Origin: Thermotoga caldifontis AZM44c09
GTDB lineage: Bacteria > Thermotogota > Thermotogae > Thermotogales > DSM-5069
Direction: 5' to 3'
Assembly (NCBI RefSeq): GCF_000828655.1
Contig: NZ_AP014509.1
Coordinates: 1,798,001 to 1,862,000, forward strand
Length of the DNA: 64,000 bases
The notes under the pieces were generated by a model. It saw only the letters and a list, made by a program, of their open reading frames with translations. It did no database searches and was not told where the DNA came from. Position 1 is the first letter of the stretch. Each line of letters begins with the position of its first letter. The translations under genes and the position numbers were made by a program. Positions 34,487 to 45,747 of this stretch are shown here, piece by piece.

Positions 34487-36123
34487 ATCCTTTCAGGGGC
34501 ACTGACCCTCAACAGGGAAAGACCTCTCTTCAGCACCATCAAGGTTGCGTACGACAGGTTCAAACGTGCGTTGGACAGGCGTGGATTGTCTGGGTCGAGA
34601 ATGAGGCACTTCGTGTAAAAACTGTGAAAATCGTAGGCGAGCGCTTCGAGATACTGCGTGAGTTTGTTGGGTGAAAGCGTCTTTTCAACTTCCCTGAGGG
34701 CGTCTTCGAACAGATCGAGCCTCCTTACCAGCGCCAGTTCCGCAGGGTCACCCAGCAGTTCGAGGTCAGAGTTTTTGTTGAAAGCTATCGACTTGTTCTT
34801 CGCCTGCTCGAAAAGGCTGCAGATCCTCGCGTGTGCGTACTGGACGTAGTAAACCGGATTGTCCATGCTCTTCGCCTTTGCGAGTTCCAGATCGAAGAGC
34901 ATGTGCGTGTTGGGATCTATCATGGCAAAGAAATAGCGAGCCGCATCTTTTCCAACCTCTTCGACCAGCTGCCGCAAGGTCACGAACTCACCGGCGCGCG
35001 TCGACATTCGAACGATCTCTTCACCACGCTTCAGCGTCACGAACTGGTGGAGTATGACGTTGAAGAATCCATCCTGAATACCTAAAGCCCTCATCGCGGC
35101 GACCATCCTCGGTATGTGACCGTGATGGTCGCTACCCCATATGTCGTACACCTTTTGGAAACCTCTCGTGTACTTGTTGAAGTGGTAGGCGATGTCGGTC
35201 AGAAAGTAAGTGTAACTCCCATCGCTCTTTATGAGCACTTTATCATCGTCGTTGACGAACTCGGAAACCTTCAACCATACCGCACCATCCTTTTCGTAGA
35301 TGAACCCTTTCTCTTTCAGAATTTCGAGGACCTTTTGAACGGTTCCGTCCTCTATCAAACTCGTTTCGGAGAAATACACGTCGAAGTCACATTCGAGCAA
35401 CTCGAGGTCTTCTTTCATGCTGCTCAGTATGCTGTCGACGGCGTAGCGTTTGAAGAATTTTTCCGTTTCTGGGTCCCAGCGGTTTTTGTAGACATCCCCA
35501 ACCTCGTTCAGAAGCTTTCTGGCGATGTCTATCAGGTATTCTCCTCTGTAACCATCCTCGGGTATCTGAAGGTTCTCTACACCGAGCAGCTGGTTGTACC
35601 GTACCCACAGAGACTTCGCGAGCAAGCTTATCTGCCTTCCGGCATCGTTTATGTACATCTCCCTGGTCACTTCGTAGCCGAGTTCTTCGAAAACGTTGCA
35701 GAGCACATCTCCTATGACGAGTTGCCTTCCGTGACCGACAGTGAAAGGACCGGTGGGATTGGCACTGCCGTACTCGAACTGAACTTTCAAAGGTTCGGAT
35801 CTGTGGATGGGATAACCATCGTTGCTTATTATCTCTTTCAGAACATCGATGAACGCCTTCTTGCTGAGCTTGAAATTGATGAACCCAGGCTTTGCAATCT
35901 CCACCGAATCGAACACATCTTTGTCCTTAAGTTTTTCCACTATCCTTTCTGCGAGCACCATGGGAGAGCACTTCGCGTGCCTGGCACCCACGAACGCTGC
36001 GTTCGTTGAGAAATCGCCGAACCCTTCCGGGGGAATTTCGACGTCGAAATGGTAAGACAGTCCGAGTTCTTTCAGCACATCCTCCAACAGGTTATGGATC
36101 AACCTTCTGAGCAAATGTATCAC
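34483..36123 (-). CDS. argS: arginyl-tRNA synthetase
   Basis: 546 residues, class [20 protein letters not shown] contains the HIGH-like motif (about 118-122); the KMSKS position is degenerate ([12 protein letters not shown]), normal for many ArgRS. N-terminal Add-1 domain and a C-terminal anticodon-binding helical domain ([11 protein letters not shown] end) are present. It starts one base after the phosphoesterase stop and overlaps purB. Confidence 0.96.
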   Translation of the reverse strand: MIHLLRRLIHNLLEDVLKELGLSYHFDVEIPPEGFGDFSTNAAFVGARHAKCSPMVLAERIVEKLKDKDVFDSVEIAKPGFINFKLSKKAFIDVLKEIISNDGYPIHRSEPLKVQFEYGSANPTGPFTVGHGRQLVIGDVLCNVFEELGYEVTREMYINDAGRQISLLAKSLWVRYNQLLGVENLQIPEDGYRGEYLIDIARKLLNEVGDVYKNRWDPETEKFFKRYAVDSILSSMKEDLELLECDFDVYFSETSLIEDGTVQKVLEILKEKGFIYEKDGAVWLKVSEFVNDDDKVLIKSDGSYTYFLTDIAYHFNKYTRGFQKVYDIWGSDHHGHIPRMVAAMRALGIQDGFFNVILHQFVTLKRGEEIVRMSTRAGEFVTLRQLVEEVGKDAARYFFAMIDPNTHMLFDLELAKAKSMDNPVYYVQYAHARICSLFEQAKNKSIAFNKNSDLELLGDPAELALVRRLDLFEDALREVEKTLSPNKLTQYLEALAYDFHSFYTKCLILDPDNPRLSNARLNLSYATLMVLKRGLSLLRVSAPERM

Positions 36124-36124
36124 C

Positions 36125-37312
36125 TCACAAGAATTTGCTCTTGCTGGTCTTGTTCTTCACGTTCGTTGTGATCTCTAAATCTCCTTCTCTCGGGACCGAG
36201 ACAACCGCATAGAAGAGTTCTGCCTTCTTCTGAAAACCGTATTTTTTTCGTCCGTTGACTTTCTCCACCACGGGCCGCCAGGTGCCACAGTTTATGTAGA
36301 ACCTGTTCTGTCCCTTGACCGGCACGATGCGAAACGCGTGATGGTGTATGTGGCCGAAAACCACGACGTTCAGTTTTGGCAGATGGATATCACCATCGGC
36401 GTAACCGATCATCTCCTGCGCTTCGATCTTCCCTTCCTTCAGAAGTTTCTTTGCCCTCTTGAAAAGATAGTCGCTGCGGCGCGCACCCCTGATCTTCATC
36501 GTAGCCCTGATGAGCAAAGAGCCGAGCGTTATACCGCCCCACTTGTTCAGGAAAATTTTGGAAAGACATCTCAAGTAGGGAAAGTTCTCCTTCATCCACA
36601 TGCGGGCCTCAACGGTTTGCATCATTTTCAAAAACGTGCTTATCCAGAGCTCCAGAATGTCCACCCCGAGATCGTAAACTTCCAGCACCCGTTCGAACCA
36701 GTGGAACACGTCCAAGCTGGGCCTCACGTTATCGTAATCGGACAGTATCTCTTCAGGAACCAGCGATTCGAGGTACTCGTCGAAGTGAAACATCATGTAT
36801 CTGGCCAGATAGTCTCCCAAGGGAGGGACAAGCGTCCCATCGCGACTTCTGGAAAATTTGTTGATGAGATCGAACTGGTTACCGTGAAGGGCGAGGAGTC
36901 CTATCTCTTCGTTGTAGTAATAAGGTACCACTTCGCAGTTCAATCTATCCACCAGCTCTTCTCTCAGCCTCTGGTTCGCGAGGAGATAATAATCATGGTT
37001 ACCAACGATATACGTGATCCTGTGGTGCTTCGAGAATTTTCTGAAACTCTCAAAGAGCCGCGGATGTTTCTTTTCTATGTTCGAGATCACTTTTCCATCC
37101 AGTGAAGAAACCAGTGTCTCGAAAGAGACCAGGCCGAAGTCTTTCACAGCCCGGTTTTCGAGCAATTCCAGACCGTCACCCACTATAACCAGCTCGGTGT
37201 CCGGCTGGGCTTCGAAGTGCTCCAAAAGCTCGATCAGCTCATCATCGAACTGAAAGTCGTCTTTCGCCGATCCATCACCTATGTGCAGATCGCTGATGAA
37301 GATCTGTTTCAT
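36125..37312 (-). CDS. calcineurin-like metallophosphoesterase
   Basis: 395 residues. All five metal motifs appear in order: SDLHIGDG (about 7), GDGLELLE (46), GNHDYY (about 105), LHGNQFD (about 142) and GHIHHHAF (about 318). Typical di-metal phosphoesterase; the substrate is unknown. A ~170-residue insert between motifs four and five is larger than in minimal family members. It leads the argS-purB-purA gene string. Confidence 0.85.
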   Translation of the reverse strand: MKQIFISDLHIGDGSAKDDFQFDDELIELLEHFEAQPDTELVIVGDGLELLENRAVKDFGLVSFETLVSSLDGKVISNIEKKHPRLFESFRKFSKHHRITYIVGNHDYYLLANQRLREELVDRLNCEVVPYYYNEEIGLLALHGNQFDLINKFSRSRDGTLVPPLGDYLARYMMFHFDEYLESLVPEEILSDYDNVRPSLDVFHWFERVLEVYDLGVDILELWISTFLKMMQTVEARMWMKENFPYLRCLSKIFLNKWGGITLGSLLIRATMKIRGARRSDYLFKRAKKLLKEGKIEAQEMIGYADGDIHLPKLNVVVFGHIHHHAFRIVPVKGQNRFYINCGTWRPVVEKVNGRKKYGFQKKAELFYAVVSVPREGDLEITTNVKNKTSKSKFL

Positions 37313-37365
37313 TGTACTGATCCTCGCCCGCCAGATTTTCTCACAATCGGATTATACATCGCGCT

Positions 37366-37397
37366 CAGAAAGATGAAAAGCGCCGCAGCTGCGGCGC
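37366..37397 (-). terminator. terminator after the chemoreceptor gene
   Basis: GCGCCGCAG/CTGCGGCGC (37380-37397) is a perfect 18-base palindrome, followed on the minus strand by CTTTTCATCTTTC. It lies about 20 bases after the chemoreceptor stop. Confidence 0.6.
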
Positions 37398-37418
37398 CGA
37401 ATGGGACAAACCAGATCT

Positions 37419-39458
37419 TCACAACTTGAATTTTCCGAGCGATTCCAAAAGTTTGCTCGAAATTTGCCTCAGTTCATCTCCAATCTGTCGTGTCTCCACA
37501 ACCAGCTGTGCCTGTTTTCTGATGCCTTCTACCATCCTTTCAATCCTTGCGGCTATGTTTGCCATGGCCTTCGTTGTGCTGTCAACGGCGCTGGCCATCT
37601 CTTGCGCTGCCGCACTCTGTTCCTGTGCACTGGCAGCGGTCGATTCGACCATAGTGGTCATCGATTCGACCTCAGCCAGTATATCCTTCAACCTTCCACC
37701 CACTTCAGATGCCCGCACCGCAGCTTCTTCAACAGCTCTGGCCGTCTCGTTCGTCTTCTCGTCTGCTTCTTTCGCACCCTGTTGAATCTTTTTCAAAATG
37801 CTGGCTATGTCGCCTGTCGCCTTCTTGCTCTGTTCTGCGAGCTTTCTTATCTCGTCGGCAACCACTGCAAAGCCTCGACCCGCTTCACCAGCCCTGGCAG
37901 CTTCGATGGCCGCGTTCAGTGCGAGCAGGTTCGTCTGTTCGGCGATGGCGTTTATAGTCTCGACAACCGTCGCAACGTTCTTCGCATCCTCCGCAAGCTT
38001 ACTCACAGTCTGAACAGTGGAGCCCGATATCTGTCTGGCGGAGTTCACGATCTCGATTATCCTTTCAACGGCCTGTTCGCCCTCTTTGGCAGCCTTAGAA
38101 ACTTTCTGTGATCTCTCGCTCAACTGCTGTGCAGATCTGGAAACGTTCTGTGCACTCGCCGCGACCTCTTCCACTCCCGAGCCAACCTGCTGCATGGAAG
38201 CCGAAACATTTTGAACGTTCTTGTTCAGTTCCTCTGCCTCCTCATTCAGCTTCATCGCAACCTCTTCGCTCTCTCTTGCAACCGTTTCAAGTTGCCCTGA
38301 GAACCTGTCGAGTTCAGCTGCGGAGTCCTTAGTCAGACCAAGAGAACTTCTCAAAGATTGAGCCATGTTCCTGAGAGCGGAAGCTATCTGCGAAGTTTCA
38401 TCCCTGGCTTTGACAGAAAATTCGACCGTCAAATCACCGGAACCAAACTTCTGAACGGATGCCGCCAGGGATTTTATGGGCCTGGCTATGCTCTGTCCGA
38501 CGATGAAGGAGACGAATACGATCATGCCAACGATGATCATCAGAACCACGAGCACCATGAGTATCATCCTGTTCGCTCTCGAGAACAATGCCTGTTCTTC
38601 TATCGCAAGTCCCAGAGTCCAGTTCGGTGTTCCTGGAATCGGCGTGAAGGCGAGGAACAATTTCCTACCGTCCGGCGCGGAGATGGTTCCAAAACCCTGC
38701 TCACCCTTGACCATCTTCGTCCCGAGTTCCTCCAAACCCTTGTAACCTGCCTGCGAACTTTTCAGAACGTTGAACTGTCCAACGAAGGACTTTTCAGGAT
38801 GCGCCAGAACCAGACCACTGCCATCGATGATCCAGCCGTAACCTGCTTTGCCCATCGCAATCTGCGACGTCATTTTGCACAAACTTTCCAGAGGGATCGT
38901 TGCACCGAACACGCCCACGACGTCACCCAGCGAATCAACGACTTTGTGGGCGATGATGAAAACGGGACGTTTCGTCAGCGCTGACACGTGCAACTCACCC
39001 ATGAATGAGTCTTGCTTCTCCACTATGATCTTTCTGTAGAATTCCCTTTCTTTGGCGCTCGATTCAACAACGCTCGCACCGTCAGTCTCGTAGAGCAAAC
39101 CTTCGCGATAGTCCGCCACGAAGTACGTGTCGAACACTTCCTTCCTTTCCTTCAACTTAGCCGACAACTGCAGAGCTATCGAATAGAGCGTTCCGGAAAC
39201 CACGTCTTTCATCTGCAGTATCTTTATCGCCGCCATGCTCTCCAGACCCATGGCGATAGATTTGAGTTCGAACGAACGGCCACTCAACCACTCAGAAACC
39301 ATTCGAGCGTTTCCGTCCACGATCTGCAGTGCCAGTTCCTGCGTGAGGGGAAGGACGGTGTTCCTTGTTTGAAAATAAACAAACAAACCTAAAATTGCAA
39401 GGAATACCAGTGTCGTTGTCAAAAACCAGAACAAGATCCTCGATCGTATGGATTTCAT
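37419..39458 (-). CDS. methyl-accepting chemotaxis protein
   Basis: 679 residues from ATG 39458 behind AAAGGAGGTG. One N-terminal membrane helix ([22 protein letters not shown]), an extracytoplasmic sensor of dCache type (about 40-300), a second helix ([22 protein letters not shown]), a HAMP region, and a long coiled-coil signalling domain with the CheA/CheW hairpin tip [19 protein letters not shown]. It reports an external ligand to the flagellar motor. The ligand is unknown. It lies alone with its own terminator. Confidence 0.95.
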   Translation of the reverse strand: MKSIRSRILFWFLTTTLVFLAILGLFVYFQTRNTVLPLTQELALQIVDGNARMVSEWLSGRSFELKSIAMGLESMAAIKILQMKDVVSGTLYSIALQLSAKLKERKEVFDTYFVADYREGLLYETDGASVVESSAKEREFYRKIIVEKQDSFMGELHVSALTKRPVFIIAHKVVDSLGDVVGVFGATIPLESLCKMTSQIAMGKAGYGWIIDGSGLVLAHPEKSFVGQFNVLKSSQAGYKGLEELGTKMVKGEQGFGTISAPDGRKLFLAFTPIPGTPNWTLGLAIEEQALFSRANRMILMVLVVLMIIVGMIVFVSFIVGQSIARPIKSLAASVQKFGSGDLTVEFSVKARDETSQIASALRNMAQSLRSSLGLTKDSAAELDRFSGQLETVARESEEVAMKLNEEAEELNKNVQNVSASMQQVGSGVEEVAASAQNVSRSAQQLSERSQKVSKAAKEGEQAVERIIEIVNSARQISGSTVQTVSKLAEDAKNVATVVETINAIAEQTNLLALNAAIEAARAGEAGRGFAVVADEIRKLAEQSKKATGDIASILKKIQQGAKEADEKTNETARAVEEAAVRASEVGGRLKDILAEVESMTTMVESTAASAQEQSAAAQEMASAVDSTTKAMANIAARIERMVEGIRKQAQLVVETRQIGDELRQISSKLLESLGKFKL

Positions 39459-39503
39459 ACAAACACCTCCTTTGAAAATCCCTGCCACTTTGTTTCCCAG
39501 AAG

Positions 39504-39509
39504 ATTATA
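39504..39509 (-). promoter_or_regulatory. candidate -10 element of the chemoreceptor gene
   Basis: TATAAT on the minus strand 46 bases before the ATG. No good -35 is found at 17 bases. Confidence 0.35.
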
Positions 39510-39629
39510 CCATCGTTTGCTTGACACGGTCGGTTTCCGGCACATTCCAGACAGTTGTATTTATGGAACGATCCATCGAAATTTTAAGCGAGCCTTCCCT
39601 CCGACCGAGGTTTCTGGGAGAAATGTTAA

Positions 39630-39661
39630 GGCCTGGTCTGGGTTCAAACCCAAACCAGGCC
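39630..39661 (-). terminator. terminator after cstA
   Basis: A 15-base stem with one mismatch and a 2-base gap at the tip: GGCCTGGTCTGGGTT (39630-39644) against AACCCAAACCAGGCC (39647-39661). It stands 47 bases past the cstA stop; the following minus-strand sequence is only moderately T-rich. Confidence 0.6.
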
Positions 39662-39707
39662 CCGGCACGCCGAAGGTTTCGATCGTATCGCCGGCCAGAA
39701 CGCCGTC

Positions 39708-41378
39708 TTAACTTCGAGACTGTGTTTCCGTCTGTGCCTTCGATTGAACCTCTTCTCTTGTTCCTCTCCTCGCCAGTGCCAGATAGCCCTCTATCACCAA
39801 CCAGACCGCCAGGACTATGAGTATTATAGAGATGATTCCCAAGGGAAGCGTGGCGCCTTTCAAGTTGGCCTTGACCAGAAGCACCAGTGCGAACAAGGTC
39901 GTCACGATCATGAACACCATGGGTAAGCCGGTGAACCACGCGGGCTTTTTCAAGGCCTTGATCACGTAAGCCGTTATTCCAAGCAGCGCCAGGCCTGCCG
40001 TTAGCTGGTTGGCCGAGCCGAACACCGGCCAGATGAGTCTCCAAACCGGCGTTTGACCGCTCTTCATGAAGACCAGTAATAGTGCGGCTAAGACTGTGAT
40101 GAGCGTTGAGCTGTACTTGTCCAGTTTACCTGAGGTCAGCTCCTGAAGCTGATACCGTCCAAGACGTGTAGCGGTGTCCAGCGAGGTGAGTATGAACGTG
40201 TTGATGGCGAACATACCGAAGGATATGCCAACCTTCTCCGGAAGTCCAAACAAACTCCAGAACTTGGCGAAACCGACTCCGAACGTGTACTGTGGATTCG
40301 CTGGCAAACCCGGCGCAGGAGACAGGATTTTGCCGGCCATCATCACGGTGATCAGGGCTATGACTGCGACCAACCCTTCCAGCAACATACCGCCGTAACC
40401 AATGAGCTTGGCATCTTTCTCGTACCTCAACTGCTTTGCCGTTGTCCCGCTACCAACCAGCGAGTGGAATCCACTGATCGCGCCACACGCGATGGTGATG
40501 AACAGGATAGGCCACAGGTAGTTATCCCCGCCTGCATACCAACCTTTGAAACTTTCTAGATTTACAGGGTACCTGCCTCCACCAAACAGAATACCTATCG
40601 TGGCGATGATCACTGCGAAGTACAGGAACCAGGAAGAGATATAATCTCTCGGTTGGAGCAGGAGCCAGACAGGAAGCACGGAAGCCACAAATATGTAAAC
40701 GATCAATATCCACTGCCACGTGTTGAGGCTCAGTCTAAAAGCAGATTGTACCCATTCCGAATAGTTTCCCCAGAAAATTCCACCCACAACCAGTGGGAGC
40801 ACAATGATGGTGGCCCACAGCAGCGGTACGTTCAACCTGTAGACCAGAATACCGAACACGATGGCAACCACCATGTAAAGAACTGCGGTAAAAGCGACCG
40901 CCGGATCTCCCGCAAATGAAGTGGCGGCGAGCTGTAAGAAGGCCGATACAACGAGTACCAGAGCGAACCAGGCGAACGCGTTGAACAACATTTTCCCACG
41001 CTTACCTATGTAGCGATTTATGAGCTCTCCCACGCTGAGACCTTTGTGGCGTATCGATCCCACTATGGCACCCATGTCGTGCACGCCACCAATGAAGATA
41101 GAGCCGATCAGGATCCACAGATAGGCAGGCAGCCAGCCAAACATTGAACCGGCCGTGATTGGCCCGACTATGGGACCGGCACCCGCGATGCTGGAGAAAT
41201 GGTGTCCCAAGAGTACAACAGGGTGAGTTGGCACGTAGTCAATTCCGTCGTACAGTTCCTGAGCCGGGGTCTTGTTTTTGTCGTCCAGACCGTACAACTT
41301 TTCCTGCCAACCGCCGTAGAGTTTGTACGCTACTCCGAACAACAGTGCCGCTACGAGAAACAGCACCAAAACCATCAC
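39708..41378 (-). CDS. cstA: peptide/pyruvate transporter CstA (carbon starvation protein)
   Basis: 556 residues with about sixteen hydrophobic segments. It carries VVLLGHHFSSIAGAGPIVGP (about 55-74), GGVHDMGAIVGSIRHKGLS and GFHSLVGSGTTAKQL, the CstA hallmarks. CstA proteins import peptides or pyruvate; which one applies here cannot be read. GTG start with GAGG upstream. A small gene 18 bases upstream is probably co-transcribed. Confidence 0.93.
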   Translation of the reverse strand: MMVLVLFLVAALLFGVAYKLYGGWQEKLYGLDDKNKTPAQELYDGIDYVPTHPVVLLGHHFSSIAGAGPIVGPITAGSMFGWLPAYLWILIGSIFIGGVHDMGAIVGSIRHKGLSVGELINRYIGKRGKMLFNAFAWFALVLVVSAFLQLAATSFAGDPAVAFTAVLYMVVAIVFGILVYRLNVPLLWATIIVLPLVVGGIFWGNYSEWVQSAFRLSLNTWQWILIVYIFVASVLPVWLLLQPRDYISSWFLYFAVIIATIGILFGGGRYPVNLESFKGWYAGGDNYLWPILFITIACGAISGFHSLVGSGTTAKQLRYEKDAKLIGYGGMLLEGLVAVIALITVMMAGKILSPAPGLPANPQYTFGVGFAKFWSLFGLPEKVGISFGMFAINTFILTSLDTATRLGRYQLQELTSGKLDKYSSTLITVLAALLLVFMKSGQTPVWRLIWPVFGSANQLTAGLALLGITAYVIKALKKPAWFTGLPMVFMIVTTLFALVLLVKANLKGATLPLGIISIILIVLAVWLVIEGYLALARRGTREEVQSKAQTETQSRS

Positions 41379-41395
41379 GATACCTCCTCTCTGTA

Positions 41396-41776
41396 TTACT
41401 GGTGCTCCTCCATCTTCAGAGCTTCCTTGAATTCTCTCCTCATGTCGTTGAACAATTTTTCCTCACCTTCCAGAAAACCGATGTAAGCCCATCCTCTCAG
41501 TCCAAACCAGAAGGACTTCTTGATCATCTTTCCACGACCAAGCAGTAGGAACCTTTGAATCATAACGTCTGAAATGGGTTTGATGAAAGGCAACAGCTCG
41601 TTCGCACCCAGATCCGGCACAATGAAATCGATCAATTTGTAGCTGGCAATTTCACCAAGCAAGCCACTTTTCTTGAGGATTAAAACCCTTCTGTACAAGC
41701 GGTGCCCGTTGAATTCATAGGGTTCATAGTAGAATTCTTTGAGCTTGTCTTCATCTATTGCGAATTTGTACTGCAT
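41396..41776 (-). CDS. hypothetical protein, CstA-linked
   Basis: 126 residues, no membrane helix, AAGGAG before the ATG and a good promoter (41834-41862) upstream. The sequence, with KEFYYEPYEF at the N-terminus and GLRGWAYIGFLEGEEKLFND near the C-terminus, is not a family I can name firmly. Its position 18 bases upstream of cstA resembles the small partner genes often found beside cstA, and EFYYEPY recalls them faintly, but the paired cysteines of that family are absent. Function unknown. Confidence 0.7.
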   Translation of the reverse strand: MQYKFAIDEDKLKEFYYEPYEFNGHRLYRRVLILKKSGLLGEIASYKLIDFIVPDLGANELLPFIKPISDVMIQRFLLLGRGKMIKKSFWFGLRGWAYIGFLEGEEKLFNDMRREFKEALKMEEHQ

Positions 41777-41833
41777 ACTTCTTTTTTTCTCCTTGTCAGT
41801 TTAAGTTCTTTGTGAAACACGTAAGCTGCAATT

Positions 41834-41862
41834 ATCTTACCAGAAGTGTTTTATCCATTCAA
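41834..41862 (-). promoter_or_regulatory. promoter of the cstA operon
   Basis: TTGAAT (41862-41857) and TAAGAT (41839-41834) with a 17-base spacer on the minus strand, 58 bases before the small CstA-linked gene. Confidence 0.6.
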
Positions 41863-42039
41863 ACAGTGCTATTCTTGATTTCTCACGCTTTCAACCAACA
41901 TACGGTCATTTCTTCCCCGTTTATCCTCAATTTTCTCACGAAATCCTTCTATTTCACGCTGCGGCGATTCCGCATGGCACTTTTTAAGAGCACACTGTGA
42001 CTCAGTCGAAAGATTCTTCCCACAGGACCCAGCTGCCTC
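41863..42039. other. intergenic stretch between divergent promoters
   Basis: The gap between the CstA-linked gene (start 41776) and tRNA-Val (42079) holds two opposed promoters at its ends. Between them, 41863-42039, I see no gene, repeat or hairpin of note. Confidence 0.5.
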
Positions 42040-42068
42040 TTGAATCTTTCCGCGTGCTGTGGTATATT
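42040..42068 (+). promoter_or_regulatory. promoter of tRNA-Val
   Basis: TTGAAT (42040-42045) and TATATT (42063-42068) are 17 bases apart, ten bases before the tRNA 5' end. Confidence 0.7.
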
Positions 42069-42078
42069 TAAAGTGTGT

Positions 42079-42153
42079 GGGTGCGTAGCTCAGTGGGAGA
42101 GCGCTTCCTTGACGAGGAAGAGGTCGTAGGTTCAATCCCTGCCGCACCCACCA
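42079..42153 (+). tRNA. tRNA-Val (anticodon GAC)
   Basis: Acceptor GGGTGCG with CGCACCC, D-stem GCTC/GAGC, anticodon stem CTTCC/GGAAG with loop TTGACGA (GAC), T-stem and loop with GTTCAAT, discriminator A and encoded CCA. It reads GUC/GUU codons. Its own promoter lies directly upstream and a terminator-like hairpin follows. Confidence 0.95.
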
Positions 42154-42157
42154 CAAT

Positions 42158-42182
42158 GGGGTCCGTCAGGACCCCTTATTCT
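42158..42182 (+). terminator. hairpin after tRNA-Val
   Basis: GGGGTCC (42158-42164) and GGACCCC (42169-42175) with loop GTCA, followed by TTATTCTTT. It ends the tRNA transcript, perhaps only partly, since the next gene starts at 42196 without an evident promoter. Confidence 0.7.
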
Positions 42183-42195
42183 TTCGTGGGAGGCG

Positions 42196-42966
42196 ATGTA
42201 CTTGGACAGGCTCGATTTCGCAATAAAACTCGCACGTCGCGTTGGTTTTTACCTTCTACAGCACTGGGGTAACGCGCTGAACGTGAGAGAGAAGAGCTCT
42301 TTTCAGGACATAGTGAGCGATTGCGATAAGCAAGCGCAACAGATGATCGTGAGCGAGATCGAAAGATACTTCCCGCACGAAGCGATACTCGCCGAGGAAG
42401 ATCGCTTCGAAACGGGCCAAAAGCTTTGGATCGTCGATCCGATAGACGGTACGATGAACTTCGTGCACGGTTTGCCGTCTTTTGCCGTTGGAATAGCGTA
42501 CTCAGAATTTGGCGACGTTCTGATCGGTGTCGTCCACGATCCTGTGTTGAACGAAACTTTCTATGCTGTGAAAGGCGAAGGTGCGTACAGGAACGGTGAA
42601 AAGATCAGTGTATCGACTAATGCGACGCTTCGGGAATCGATAGGGAACGTCGGTTTCTATGTGGGATTCACGGGCCATTTCGTGAACGCCATAGAAAAAC
42701 GCGTGCGCAGAATGCGCATGATGGGAAGCGCTGTCCTTGCCGCTTCCTACGTGGCCTGTGGACGGTTCGACTTCTTTGTCGCCAGGCGTGCCAACCCCTG
42801 GGACGTTGCACCGGTCTTACTCATAGTTCCCGAAGCCGGTGGATGCGTCACCGACCTGGACGGCAAGCAGGCGAGCCTTTCGAGTGGAGCGTACCTTTTC
42901 AGCAATGGAAAGCTACATTCAGAGGTGCTGGAAATAATAAATAAGGTAAAAGGAAGCGAGCGATGA
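42196..42966 (+). CDS. inositol monophosphatase family phosphatase
   Basis: 256 residues from ATG 42196 behind GGGAGGCG. Metal-binding sites EED (about 67-69), DPIDGTMNF (about 82-90) and the C-terminal WDVAPVLLIVPEAGG are all present. The family dephosphorylates myo-inositol-1-phosphate and, in thermophiles, often fructose-1,6-bisphosphate. T. maritima uses an enzyme like this for compatible-solute (di-myo-inositol phosphate) metabolism. The stop overlaps the tsaE ATG. Confidence 0.9.
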   Translation: MYLDRLDFAIKLARRVGFYLLQHWGNALNVREKSSFQDIVSDCDKQAQQMIVSEIERYFPHEAILAEEDRFETGQKLWIVDPIDGTMNFVHGLPSFAVGIAYSEFGDVLIGVVHDPVLNETFYAVKGEGAYRNGEKISVSTNATLRESIGNVGFYVGFTGHFVNAIEKRVRRMRMMGSAVLAASYVACGRFDFFVARRANPWDVAPVLLIVPEAGGCVTDLDGKQASLSSGAYLFSNGKLHSEVLEIINKVKGSER

Positions 42967-43445
42967 GAAAAGATTTTGGCTGCCTGGACCAGGTGTCGTT
43001 CGCCAGATTCGCACAGGTCTTTTCCAGCCTCATCACACCTGGGACCGTAGTCCTGCTCGTCGGAGAACTCGGCAGCGGTAAAACGAGTTTTGTCAAGCAC
43101 TGTGCACCTACCTTCGGGTTGGATTCATCTCAGATACGGAGCCCCACTTTCTCCCTGATGAACCTCTATGAGGGCAAGCTCAAAGTTTACCATGTCGACC
43201 TGTACAGGGTAGGAAGAGACACAGAGTTGCTCATGGAGATCGAGGAAATTCTCGAGCGCAGGGATGGAATCACCTTCATAGAGTGGGCAGACAGGATCGA
43301 ATCCTTCTGGAGCGGTGAAGAGATAAAGATTTCACTCGGTTTCTGCGAGAATGGAAGAACCGTTTCGGTAGAGTCGCAAGATGAACGATTCTTGAATGAG
43401 CTTTCGAAGAGGTGGTTGGAAGTTGGGCAAATTCGAAAAACTTGA
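42963..43445 (+). CDS. tsaE: tRNA threonylcarbamoyladenosine biosynthesis ATPase TsaE
   Basis: 160 residues. P-loop [10 protein letters not shown] (34-43), SPTFSLMN (about 60) and YHVDLYR (about 75) with FIEWADR (about 108) define TsaE. It powers the TsaB-TsaD complex that modifies A37 in ANN-decoding tRNAs. It overlaps the phosphatase before it by four bases and lon after it by 23 bases. Confidence 0.92.
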   Translation: MRKDFGCLDQVSFARFAQVFSSLITPGTVVLLVGELGSGKTSFVKHCAPTFGLDSSQIRSPTFSLMNLYEGKLKVYHVDLYRVGRDTELLMEIEEILERRDGITFIEWADRIESFWSGEEIKISLGFCENGRTVSVESQDERFLNELSKRWLEVGQIRKT

Positions 43446-45747
43446 AAAACTCGCGCAGGAAACAACCGGGGAAAAGTCCATACCTTCCACGCTCCCCGTT
43501 CTCAGGCTTGTTGGAGGGCCCGTGGTCTTTCCGCAGACCGTAGTTCCGGTCCATGTGAGCACGGAAGAAATGTTGGGGGTTTTGGAATTGTCCATCGAAT
43601 CTTACAACAGATACATTCTCGCGATCTACCAGAAAGACGTTTCGTCTGAATCCTCAAACACAGGAACAGTTTGCATCGTGTTGCAAGCCGTGCATCTTCC
43701 AGATGGAAGCTTCAGGGTCCTGCTCGAAGGAAAGGCGCGTGCAAGGATCAGAACTGTCAGCCAGGAACAGCCAACGATAGCAGAGATCGAGATCACGAAA
43801 GCGAGATACAGAAAAAGTAAAAAGGTCGAAGCGTTCATCAGGAGCGTTCGTGAGAATTTTCTGAAGTACGCGCACTACACGCAGAGATACTCTCCAGAAA
43901 TGATTGAAGGCGTTCTTCGCGTCAACGATGCAGACAAGTTTTCAGACCTGATCGCTTCTTTGCTGGTGATCCCTAACGACGAGAAACAGCGTCTCTTGGA
44001 TGAAACACACCCCACCAGAAGACTGGAACAGATCTTAGAGATCCTGATACGGGAAAATGAATTACTCGAAATAGAGCGAGAGCTTGACAGCAAGGTGAGA
44101 AAGAGAATCGAGGAGACGCAGAAAGAATTCTTTCTCAGAGAGAAACTGAAGGCAATAAGTGAAGAACTTGGACAGAAAAACAGCGAAACGGCCCAGCTCA
44201 GACAGAAACTCTCCACACTGAACCTTCCCGATTACGTACAGCAGAAGGCCCTGCAGGAGATCGAGAGGTTGGAACAAATGTCACCGTACTCCGCGGAGGC
44301 GACCGTGGTGAGATCCTATCTGGACTGGATCTTGAATCTGCCATGGCAGACTGTCCTGCCCGAGAACACAGATCTCAGCCAGGCTCAGAGAATTCTCGAG
44401 CAGAGTCACTACGGTCTGGAGGAAGCGAAACAGAGGATCCTTGAATTCCTCGCAGTGAGAAAGAGGAGCAAGAGCGTGAGATCACCGATACTGTGTCTCG
44501 TTGGGCCACCGGGGGTGGGTAAGACCTCGCTCGCACGCGCCGTCGCGCAGGCGCTGGACAGAAGGTTTGTGAGGATGTCTCTCGGTGGTCTGAGAGATGA
44601 GGCGGAAATCAAAGGTCACAGACGCACGTACGTTGGCGCGATGCCGGGTCGCATCGTTCAGATGATCAGAACCGCGCAGTGCAAAAATCCCGTCATGTTA
44701 CTCGACGAGATCGACAAACTCGCGGTGAGTTTTCAGGGTGATCCTGCCGCCGCGTTGCTCGAAGTGTTGGATCCAGAGCAGAACAAAGAATTCCTCGATC
44801 ACTACATCGAACTGCCTTTTGATCTCTCACAGGTGCTTTTCATCACTACGGCGAACGTGACACACACGATCCCACCAGCACTTTTGGATAGAATGGAGAT
44901 CATAGAGATCGAAAGTTACACCGAGCAGGAGAAGTTCATGATTGCCAAGAACTACGTACTTCCAAAGATCCTAACCGAGCACAACCTTGAGCGAGGAACT
45001 TTCAAAATCAGCGACGCCGCAATCATGAAGATCATACGTTCCTACACGAGGGAGGCGGGTGTGAGACAACTCACAAGAGATCTGGAAAAAATCGTCAGGA
45101 CAGCCGTTCTGAACCTCGAGCAGGGCCAGAAGAACTTCATGGTGAACGTGCGTAAGCTGGCTGAAATACTCGGCCCGGAGAGAAACTTGGATCTTCCGTC
45201 TCTATCGCAGGCAGAGATCGGAGCCGTTCAGGGACTCGCCTGGACAGAGTACGGTGGAACGATGGTGCTCGTCGAATGTGCCCTGATCCCGGGCAGAGGA
45301 GAGCTCATCCTCACTGGACGGCTTGGAGAAACCATGAGAGAATCTGCCAGAATCGCGTTGAGCGTCGCAAGATCCTTCTGCGGGTCAGATGCGAAAACTC
45401 TTTTTGAGAGCAACGACATTCACATAAACGTTCCAGAAGGGTCCGTGCCGAAGGATGGCCCATCGGCTGGTGTAACGATGAGCGTTGCGATCATTTCAAG
45501 TGCGCTGAAAAGGAAAGTGAGGAACGACACCGCGATGACCGGTGAGATCACGTTGCGAGGTAAGATTCTGCCAGTCGGAGGTGTGAAGGAGAAAGTTCTC
45601 GCGGCGCACAGGTACAACATCAAACGAGTTCTGCTACCGAAGGCGAACGAGAAAGACTTGATGAAGTTACCAAAGGAAGTGCTCCGAGACTTAGAAATCA
45701 TACTCATAGACAACATCGAACAGGCAGTGAGAGAGTCGTGTTTGTGA
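43423..45747 (+). CDS. lon: ATP-dependent protease La
   Basis: 774 residues from TTG 43423, seven bases after GAGGTGG; an earlier TTG/ATG-type start at 43396 is possible. N-terminal LON substrate domain ([20 protein letters not shown]), AAA+ core with Walker [10 protein letters not shown] (about 360) and LLDEIDKL, and the C-terminal protease domain with catalytic Ser in PKDGPSAG (about 680) and Lys in GGVKEKV (about 722). Soluble quality-control protease. Sits between tsaE and engB. Confidence 0.96.
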   Translation: MGKFEKLEKLAQETTGEKSIPSTLPVLRLVGGPVVFPQTVVPVHVSTEEMLGVLELSIESYNRYILAIYQKDVSSESSNTGTVCIVLQAVHLPDGSFRVLLEGKARARIRTVSQEQPTIAEIEITKARYRKSKKVEAFIRSVRENFLKYAHYTQRYSPEMIEGVLRVNDADKFSDLIASLLVIPNDEKQRLLDETHPTRRLEQILEILIRENELLEIERELDSKVRKRIEETQKEFFLREKLKAISEELGQKNSETAQLRQKLSTLNLPDYVQQKALQEIERLEQMSPYSAEATVVRSYLDWILNLPWQTVLPENTDLSQAQRILEQSHYGLEEAKQRILEFLAVRKRSKSVRSPILCLVGPPGVGKTSLARAVAQALDRRFVRMSLGGLRDEAEIKGHRRTYVGAMPGRIVQMIRTAQCKNPVMLLDEIDKLAVSFQGDPAAALLEVLDPEQNKEFLDHYIELPFDLSQVLFITTANVTHTIPPALLDRMEIIEIESYTEQEKFMIAKNYVLPKILTEHNLERGTFKISDAAIMKIIRSYTREAGVRQLTRDLEKIVRTAVLNLEQGQKNFMVNVRKLAEILGPERNLDLPSLSQAEIGAVQGLAWTEYGGTMVLVECALIPGRGELILTGRLGETMRESARIALSVARSFCGSDAKTLFESNDIHINVPEGSVPKDGPSAGVTMSVAIISSALKRKVRNDTAMTGEITLRGKILPVGGVKEKVLAAHRYNIKRVLLPKANEKDLMKLPKEVLRDLEIILIDNIEQAVRESCL

